DNA of 5,118 bases, taken from positions 1 through 5,118 of the forward strand of contig JAUWPX010000139.1 of NCBI GenBank assembly GCA_030611395.1, given 5' to 3'. Below, in pieces: positions 1 to 5,118 of the stretch. Every line of letters begins with the position of its first letter. Position 1 is the first letter of the stretch. The position numbers and the translations under genes were made by a program. Source of the stretch: Bacteroidota bacterium. Lineage in GTDB: Bacteria > Bacteroidota > Bacteroidia > Bacteroidales > VadinHA17. The notes under the pieces were generated by a model. The model ran no database searches. It was not told the DNA's origin and saw nothing but the letters and a program-made list of their open reading frames with translations.

Positions 1-170
1 TTACATATTTCACAAAACCGCCAATAAAAGAAAAACTTATCGGCTTAACTTTTGCTTATTCAACACCTGAACAGAGGGCAGAAACACGTGCCGGCTGGAA
101 TAAATGGGATGTTATTAACTCCGTGGTTATTCTGAGCGTGATTGTAATGTTCTATATTTATTTCTGGTAG
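1..170 (+). CDS. Sodium:solute symporter (SSS family), C-terminal fragment
   Basis: This is the 3' end of a gene that enters from the left edge. The reading frame starts at base 3 and gives 55 residues before the TAG stop at 168-170. The visible part has a polar stretch (LTFAYSTPEQRAETRAGWNKWD, residues 15-36), followed by one hydrophobic membrane helix from about residue 37 to the end, closing with FYIYFW. From memory, this 'YST..EQRAETR..WNKWDVINS' loop and last helix are characteristic of Bacteroidota sodium:solute symporters, which are inner-membrane proteins that couple sodium influx to uptake of a sugar or other small solute. Only about a tenth of a usual 500-600-residue symporter is visible, so the substrate cannot be inferred. 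It converges on the minus-strand operon with 3 bases between stop codons. The family call is fairly secure, but the fragment is short. Confidence 0.8.
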   Translation, partial: TYFTKPPIKEKLIGLTFAYSTPEQRAETRAGWNKWDVINSVVILSVIVMFYIYFW

Positions 171-173
171 TAA
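171..173. other. Convergent gene junction with 3-base spacer and no visible terminator
   Basis: The plus-strand symporter stop (TAG, 168-170) and the minus-strand stop (TAA, 174-176 on the complement) are separated by three bases. I looked for a GC-rich hairpin followed by a T-run in the flanking hundred or so bases on both strands and saw none, only weak 4-base pairings. Transcripts from both sides therefore probably run into the opposing coding region, or end by a mechanism not visible here. Confidence 0.7.
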
Positions 174-1913
174 TTATTTTACAACAAAGTTACACTGTCC
201 TTCTAATATTTCACCGTTGGCAGTAATCCCATGTACTACTACAACATATTCACCTTGATTATCGGATGTATAGAAATCAAAACTGTTTTTTTCATCTCTA
301 TCCATTTTAATATTGGGAATCCAAAACAGGCAATTTCTAAAATCCGGAATTCTTTCATTGTTAGTGTTTGTACCATAATCGGGAAACTTTATTTCTTGTT
401 GGGGTTCGAGGGTTTTAAAATTAAACAGACGCGAATTCCGGGGAATATCTATTCCTGCCATGTCTCCTCCGTGGGAAACCATACTAACAATGCCTCCGAA
501 ATGTAAATAACCCCTGATATATGTAGTATTGATTATGTCAATATAATCAATTTTTTCAGGGGATATCGGCAAAATTATTTCAGCATCAATAATTGGAACA
601 TGATCGAGGAGTATAAGCGGTTTATATACCGATAAATCGGAATATTCTCCCATAAGAGTAAAATATCGTTTACCTTTTTTCCCTTTAAGCTTTACAGTCG
701 GAATTAATTCAAAAAAGAATTCTTCCAGTGTTGGGAGTTTAACATAATCATTGGTTTTTATTGTGATGAACGGGCTGCCAAAAAAATCTAAAGAAGCAGA
801 GTCTTTTTTTTCAATCGCTTCATTATTTGTAAGAGAATGCCTGAATATTTTTTCAACCTGCATGTTGAACATAATTTCCCGGATAAGCTCTGATTGTTTT
901 GATGATAAAATAAATGGTTGCTGAGGCAATTGTACAAAATCTGTTGAAAAGTTTTTATCTACAAGAATCTCAACCGGAAGGTCATTGCTGGTTTCAACAG
1001 TAATAAACAGGTCCTGAATACCTGTATGGTTAGGTAAAAAAAAGCGAAATCTTCCGTCCTTGTCAATCGGAGAGCCAATATATTCCGGATTATTTCCTAA
1101 TACTGCCAGATGAATTCTTGCATATGCCACAGGAGTTTTTTCCTTACCTGTAACAATCCTGCCGGACAATGATAATTCTTTGGTTTCAGGAAAATAATTT
1201 ACAAATTCCGGATGATCGGCGTTTTTGCCGGCAGGAAATCTTATCCTGTACATGTTTGTGTCAAGAACTCCTGTTTTAACTACTGTAAGGCAATACCCAT
1301 CGGGTGAAAATACACTATTTTCTGGTAAAGATACACTTATGGTTGCCTTTTCACGTTTTGCATATATTTTCTTATCGGTATTACACCGGATAGTTTTTCT
1401 ATGAATTTCAGAATAATTCTGTATTGAATCTGAATTTGTTACAGGCAGATACTTGCCGGTTTCGAATTCATTATTATTTGGGTTAATAATTGTAATACTA
1501 TTATGAAAATAATTTGTTGGAGGGAAATTACGCATCCACTTTGTATAGGCCCTGATGTAATAAAGCCCTGTTGGAGTAGCTTCAGGTATTTCGATATATC
1601 CCCACGTTCCACGTTGGTTTAATAAGTATTTGCCTTGTGCAACAGACCTGTTTGTCTGGCTGATAATCTCGACATAAAGTATTTCGCTCCAGTTTGTTGT
1701 TCTTAATAGGGGATAACTAAGGCTAAAAAAAACCCTGAAAAATATCTTCTCGTTCACGGCATAAATATTCCGGTCGGTAAACAATTGAAAATTTTCCTTA
1801 AAAACAGGTGATTTTAACAGGACCGGATCATTGATCAATGACTGGGCATTCGTCCTGACCTGTGCCTGGGAAACTATAAAAACAGCAATAATATATAAAA
1901 TTATTTTTTTCAC
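174..1913 (-). CDS. Exported MG2-like / carboxypeptidase-regulatory-like / TonB-plug-like protein without a barrel
   Basis: A 579-residue protein of unknown function, third in the operon. Residues 1-23 form a signal peptide (KK, hydrophobic core, TNA then Q24), so it is exported; no lipobox cysteine is present. Residues about 40-145 resemble an alpha-2-macroglobulin MG2-type beta-sandwich (TDRNIYAVNEKIFF at 46-59; GLYYIRAYTKWMRNF at 116-130). A second, shorter TD-x-x-IYA-x-x-EK motif at 179-189 starts another likely sandwich. Residues about 247-307 look like a carboxypeptidase-regulatory-like domain (LSGRIV, then DKDGRFRFFLP at 284-294). Residues about 433-490 resemble a TonB-receptor plug (LILLDHVPI, then SPEKIDYIDIIN and a glycine-rich FGGIVSMVS). 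A beta-rich tail (about 545-579) follows, with no barrel. GTG at 1913-1911 is the first possible start, because an in-frame TAG lies two codons upstream; there is no clear Shine-Dalgarno sequence. Domain calls are from pattern memory. Periplasmic or surface placement and a role with the upstream receptor are inferred. Confidence 0.82.
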   Translation of the reverse strand: MKKIILYIIAVFIVSQAQVRTNAQSLINDPVLLKSPVFKENFQLFTDRNIYAVNEKIFFRVFFSLSYPLLRTTNWSEILYVEIISQTNRSVAQGKYLLNQRGTWGYIEIPEATPTGLYYIRAYTKWMRNFPPTNYFHNSITIINPNNNEFETGKYLPVTNSDSIQNYSEIHRKTIRCNTDKKIYAKREKATISVSLPENSVFSPDGYCLTVVKTGVLDTNMYRIRFPAGKNADHPEFVNYFPETKELSLSGRIVTGKEKTPVAYARIHLAVLGNNPEYIGSPIDKDGRFRFFLPNHTGIQDLFITVETSNDLPVEILVDKNFSTDFVQLPQQPFILSSKQSELIREIMFNMQVEKIFRHSLTNNEAIEKKDSASLDFFGSPFITIKTNDYVKLPTLEEFFFELIPTVKLKGKKGKRYFTLMGEYSDLSVYKPLILLDHVPIIDAEIILPISPEKIDYIDIINTTYIRGYLHFGGIVSMVSHGGDMAGIDIPRNSRLFNFKTLEPQQEIKFPDYGTNTNNERIPDFRNCLFWIPNIKMDRDEKNSFDFYTSDNQGEYVVVVHGITANGEILEGQCNFVVK

Positions 1914-1927
1914 ATTCTATTCGTTTT

Positions 1928-3088
1928 TTATTCCCAGAAATCAGGTCTTTCAGTTTTCCCACCACCTGCCCTGCAATCGAAGCAAGTCCCATAACCTACT
2001 CCATAAGGCGGTCCTGTTCCCATTGGTGACAGTGATATCATATAAACCGGGAATATTGTATACATGCTCAGTTGCCTTTCATACTCAATACCTCTGAGAT
2101 AGCAATTTGGCCCGTAGATCCTAAAATTAAATGATTCGGAGACAAAAATGCGTTTTTCGGGTACCGAAGAAACATCGAAAAAACCTAACACCACTTCTTC
2201 AGGATCATTTATATTGGAAATATTTCCTTGAATTTGTACAGGCTGGGTTTCATATAATCCGCCTCTTTCCTGGCTCTGCTTTTGTACCTGAAACCAATAA
2301 TCATATGCCGTATTGCTTAACGAATATTGCTTTACAAGAAGGCTGTATTTTATTTTCAATCTGCTGGTCTGGTTAGAGACATAATGTAATGGAAATTTAT
2401 TGATAGTATTACTGGTTGAATGCCGGGTTGTGAAAGTATATATTTTACGAATTGGTTCTGTCCTCCAGCAGCGGAAAAGAAAAAAAGGATCGTCAATTGG
2501 ATGTATGGTGCCATCGTAATAATATTGAATCCTATACGCTGCTTCATACTCCCATGTTTCTTCAAGTTCCCAGCGGTAATTCCTGGCAAAATCACCGGGG
2601 GGTGCGTTAAGATCAAGATAGAACTGAATGCCATTCAAGGGCTTGTCAGGGTCATTAGTTTCCCTGGTCTCTATTTCGTAATAAATACTATCAATAGGGG
2701 GGCTGGAAGATAATAGTTCATTAAAATCCGATTCATACTCATTCCCATCAGTAGTTATGACTTTTACTTTATATTGAGTGCCAATATTTAAGAAATCTTT
2801 GGGTATCCACTGCATATACAGTCCGGAGTCACTTTCATAGAATTCGAAAGCATTCCCATAGTTATCAACAACTTCAACCTGACAGTCCGGTTCGGGAATT
2901 TTATGAGGATCATAATATGGTGCAGTACGTGAAATATGAATATAATGATAACCTTCCTGATCAGTAATCTGTCCTTCTATTACAAGTGACTCCTCACTTT
3001 CATCAATATTTGGTGTAAACGGTTCAATACATCCTCCTAATGTGATGAAAATGAATAAAGGTATAATTATGTTCTTACTCACTGGCAT
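1928..3088 (-). CDS. DUF4249 family outer-membrane lipoprotein
   Basis: A 386-residue lipoprotein, second in the operon. The signal peptide ends in a lipobox (L17-G-G-C20), so C20 would be lipidated; acidic residues follow at 29-33. Family features recalled from DUF4249 proteins are an N-terminal beta-sandwich (SLVIEGQITDQEG at 34-46, HISRTAPYYDP at 51-61), YRWELEETWEY at 171-181, FRCWRTEP around C207, YDYWFQVQKQSQERGGLYE at 262-280 with QIQGNI, and the terminal C369-F-D-C372-R...GGG...RPDFWE. The length is normal for the family. DUF4249 genes commonly sit beside TonB-dependent receptors, which suggests a SusD-like partner role; the ligand is unknown. I chose the ATG at 3088-3086, which gives a compact MPVSKN signal peptide. 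A TTG three codons earlier (3097) is in frame but less likely. The start overlaps the receptor stop by 14 bases, implying co-translation. Confidence 0.9.
   Translation of the reverse strand: MPVSKNIIIPLFIFITLGGCIEPFTPNIDESEESLVIEGQITDQEGYHYIHISRTAPYYDPHKIPEPDCQVEVVDNYGNAFEFYESDSGLYMQWIPKDFLNIGTQYKVKVITTDGNEYESDFNELLSSSPPIDSIYYEIETRETNDPDKPLNGIQFYLDLNAPPGDFARNYRWELEETWEYEAAYRIQYYYDGTIHPIDDPFFLFRCWRTEPIRKIYTFTTRHSTSNTINKFPLHYVSNQTSRLKIKYSLLVKQYSLSNTAYDYWFQVQKQSQERGGLYETQPVQIQGNISNINDPEEVVLGFFDVSSVPEKRIFVSESFNFRIYGPNCYLRGIEYERQLSMYTIFPVYMISLSPMGTGPPYGVGYGTCFDCRAGGGKTERPDFWE
3075..3088 (-). other. Stop/start overlap between receptor and DUF4249 genes
   Basis: On the minus strand the lipoprotein ATG (3088-3086) lies inside the last codons of the receptor gene, whose TAA is at 3077-3075, in another frame. 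The overlap is 14 bases (23 if the TTG at 3097 were used). GGAAATT directly before the ATG is only a poor Shine-Dalgarno candidate. The arrangement suggests translational coupling and a fixed ratio of the two partners. Confidence 0.7.
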
Positions 3089-5118
3089 AATTTCCAAACT
3101 TATAATTCCATGAAAGAGTAACTATCTGTGTTCCGAATATAGACATCTTATACCCGTTTGTTTTTGCCCCTTCAGATTTGAAGTAAACTGAGTATGCATT
3201 TTTCCTTCCGGTAAGATTATAAATGTTTAACATCCAGAAACTGTGGATCACTTTTTTTGATTTAAGGTTTCCTTCCAGGTTAAAAGAAAAGTCTATCCTG
3301 AAATAGTCAGGTATACGGTATTTATTTCGTGAAGAATAATTTAATATTTCCTGTCCATTAATATAATAAACTGATACGGGATAAGTAACGGGTCTGCCCG
3401 TGTTATATATCATATTAGATGAAAAACTTAACCTGCGGTTTATCCTGTAGTTTACTATTAGATTTATTGCATGCGGCTTAGAATAATTTGCCGGGTAGCT
3501 GTTTCCATTATTAATTTTCTCCCATAAATTAGTTCCATTGACAAGCACATTAGATTTAGAATAACAATATGAAAACCATCCGTTTAATTTACCTGCTTTT
3601 TTCTCAAGCATCAGTTCAATTCCGTATGCGGTCTGAGTTCCCTGTAAAACATCGTCTTCAATACGAGGACTATAAATAAAGTCAGCACCATCTTTATATT
3701 CCACAACATTTTTAGTTCGTTTGTAATAAGTTTCTATTGATGTTCTGAGACCTGTTTGGAGAAAATCTTTATAAAAACCGGCTGATACCTGATCGGAATA
3801 AGGAGGATTGATATGATAATCACATAATTTCCATTGATCAACAGGTGAGATGGCAATGGTATTGCTAAGCATATAAAGATATTGTCTGTTCCGGTTGTAA
3901 GAGACCTTTATGGAACTGCTGGCGCCGGTACTCAGGTTTAAAGCAGTCCTGAGTTCCGGACCGGAATATGTTTTAATTATTTCTCCGGCAGAAAACAGAG
4001 TAGTATCTATTATATTCTTACTGTTTTTAGGCATTCCCTGATTATATTTATAAACTTCATCAGGTCCCAGAAAACTGTATAAACTATACCGGATTCCACC
4101 ATAGAAAGTGAGTCGTTCTGAAATTTTGAGTTTATCACTAAAATAAACCGCACCTTCTATACCATTTTCAGTACCCAGGTGAACCGGAAGTCTGCTTGAT
4201 TCCGGTCCGAAAGGCACAACATCACCCCGCTCAAGGTCATAATAAATTAAGCTTCCGCCAAAAGAGATTATGTGCTTTTGATCAGGAATCCAATGCAGAT
4301 CAGATTTCAGTTCATAATGACCAATCTTGTATTCATGCTGATATGCTGAAAAAGAATATTCTTTGTTTATAGTGTTGAATGAATAATTTCCGAAAACAGC
4401 AGCAAAGTTGGATGAAAGTGAGGATGAAATACGGTGCCGCCAGATTACTGATCCCCCGGAGTTGGAATAATCATAATTATTGAAATCGGCCAGGTCAAAA
4501 CGGTCAGAAGAAAAATACCCGAATATTTTGAAAAGATTATTTTCATTTGGTTCGATATTGATATTGTCTGAGAGATCGTAAAAAGAAGCTTTGCTGTTTC
4601 TTAAATCGATATTTTGAAGTCTTGATAACAACCAATCAGAGTATGTCGACCGTGCGCTTATTACAAAGGAGCTATACTCTTTTTTCAACGGTCCTTCTAT
4701 AGCAAGATGACCAGTAATCGGGCTGATTCCTCCACGGGAAGAAAACTTGTTTTTATTTCCCTGCCTGGTGGAAATATCGAAAAACGAGGCTAATCTTCCG
4801 CCATATTCAACAGGAATGTTGCTTTTATACAGACTGAAATCTTTAACAATATCAGGACTGAATGAGGAAAAGAACCCGAACAGGTGAGACGTATTATAAA
4901 CCGGAATTTTGTTGATATAAAACATGTTCTGATCAGCAGGGCTTCCGCGTACATTGAATCCTGCCGAACCTTCTCCTACACTTTGAATCCCGGGCAACAT
5001 CTGCGCTACTTTTAACAAGTCTTTTTCACCTAACACAAGGGGTATTTCTTTAATTGACTTCATATTCAAACTTTCAAACCCCATTTGTATGCCACGTACA
5101 TTATGAAAACGGTCAGCT
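3075..5118 (-). CDS. TonB-dependent outer-membrane receptor, 5' end missing
   Basis: First visible gene of the operon: 680 complete codons, with the frame still open at the right edge. The methionine codon at 5084-5082 is internal, since eleven residues (ADRFHNVRGIQ) precede it in frame. The signal peptide, any carboxypeptidase-like N-terminal domain and any TonB box lie outside. Counting from that methionine, residues about 9-110 are the plug: IKEIPLVLGEKDLLK, LPGIQSVGEGSAGFNVRG, then IPVYNTSHLFGFFSSFSPD and VEYGGRLASFFDI. The rest, to residue 669, has alternating aromatic and polar beta-strands typical of the 22-strand barrel, ending ...KMSIFGTQIVTLSWNYKFGNYASE. Such receptors import bulky substrates through the outer membrane using TonB-ExbBD energy. 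It belongs to the Bacteroidota SusC-like/CirA-like group that pairs with DUF4249; the substrate is unknown. I see no frameshift. Full length in the family would be roughly 100-250 residues more. Confidence 0.92.
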   Translation of the reverse strand, partial: ADRFHNVRGIQMGFESLNMKSIKEIPLVLGEKDLLKVAQMLPGIQSVGEGSAGFNVRGSPADQNMFYINKIPVYNTSHLFGFFSSFSPDIVKDFSLYKSNIPVEYGGRLASFFDISTRQGNKNKFSSRGGISPITGHLAIEGPLKKEYSSFVISARSTYSDWLLSRLQNIDLRNSKASFYDLSDNINIEPNENNLFKIFGYFSSDRFDLADFNNYDYSNSGGSVIWRHRISSSLSSNFAAVFGNYSFNTINKEYSFSAYQHEYKIGHYELKSDLHWIPDQKHIISFGGSLIYYDLERGDVVPFGPESSRLPVHLGTENGIEGAVYFSDKLKISERLTFYGGIRYSLYSFLGPDEVYKYNQGMPKNSKNIIDTTLFSAGEIIKTYSGPELRTALNLSTGASSSIKVSYNRNRQYLYMLSNTIAISPVDQWKLCDYHINPPYSDQVSAGFYKDFLQTGLRTSIETYYKRTKNVVEYKDGADFIYSPRIEDDVLQGTQTAYGIELMLEKKAGKLNGWFSYCYSKSNVLVNGTNLWEKINNGNSYPANYSKPHAINLIVNYRINRRLSFSSNMIYNTGRPVTYPVSVYYINGQEILNYSSRNKYRIPDYFRIDFSFNLEGNLKSKKVIHSFWMLNIYNLTGRKNAYSVYFKSEGAKTNGYKMSIFGTQIVTLSWNYKFGNYASE

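Noticed and set aside
231..506. Plus-strand open frame of 91 codons antisense to the third gene.
   Set aside because: It has no recognisable domain and lies entirely over a coherent exported protein on the other strand.
1831..2097. Plus-strand open frame of 88 codons spanning the junction of the second and third operon genes.
   Set aside because: It is antisense to both genes and shows no family resemblance; its phenylalanine-rich composition reflects the complement of A-rich sequence.
2131..2713. Open frames of 81-97 codons on both strands inside the DUF4249 gene (2131-2376, 2356-2634, 2420-2713).
   Set aside because: They overlap a well-recognised conserved gene, resemble no family I know and look like out-of-frame shadows.
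3095..3102. TAAGTTTG on the minus strand, matching the Bacteroidota -7 promoter element TAnnTTTG, just upstream of the DUF4249 start.
   Set aside because: It lies inside the end of the receptor coding sequence, has no TTTG-like -33 box at the right distance, and would give an essentially leaderless transcript. A chance match is more likely.
4553..4565. Short direct repeat (GATATTGATATTG) considered as a regulatory or mobile-element repeat.
   Set aside because: It simply encodes alternating Asn and Ile codons in the receptor and does not recur elsewhere in the window.
5082..5084. ATG at 5084 as the start of the TonB-dependent receptor.
   Set aside because: The frame stays open to the window edge, and the residues before it (NVRGIQ) fit the usual lead-in to the plug. 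A start here would leave an outer-membrane protein without a signal peptide.

Overview
The window looks like chromosomal DNA of a Bacteroidota species. It is AT-rich, and the gene families are typical of that phylum: a TonB-dependent receptor, a DUF4249 lipoprotein ending in the family's CxxCR...GG...PDFW tail, a large exported protein with an MG2-like domain, and a sodium:solute symporter with a ...FYIYFW end. No strong Shine-Dalgarno sequence is visible at the two starts that fall inside the window, which also fits. I cannot place it below phylum level. I see no mobile element, CRISPR array, tRNA or rRNA.

Layout. Bases 1-170 (+) hold the last 55 codons of a sodium:solute symporter whose body lies left of the window. 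Three bases later a three-gene minus-strand block begins, read right to left. First is a TonB-dependent outer-membrane receptor (5118-3075), which enters from beyond the right edge and lacks its N-terminus. Next is a DUF4249 lipoprotein (3088-1928), whose start overlaps the receptor stop by 14 bases. Last is a 579-residue exported protein (1913-174) with MG2-like, carboxypeptidase-regulatory-like and TonB-plug-like segments but no beta-barrel. It starts at GTG, 14 bases after the lipoprotein stop. Gene-free DNA totals only 17 bases, and no promoter or terminator is recognisable. The operon promoter must lie right of the window.

Working together. By analogy with SusC/SusD-type systems, the receptor would be a TonB-powered outer-membrane channel and the DUF4249 lipoprotein a partner anchored in the outer membrane. 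The MG2/plug-like protein would be an exported accessory factor. The substrate cannot be read from the sequence: there is no glycan enzyme, peptidase or metal-handling gene in view. The symporter is convergently oriented and probably functionally separate.

The best candidate for an under-described system is this three-gene cassette, and in particular its third protein, which combines adhesin-like domains with an orphan plug-like segment.
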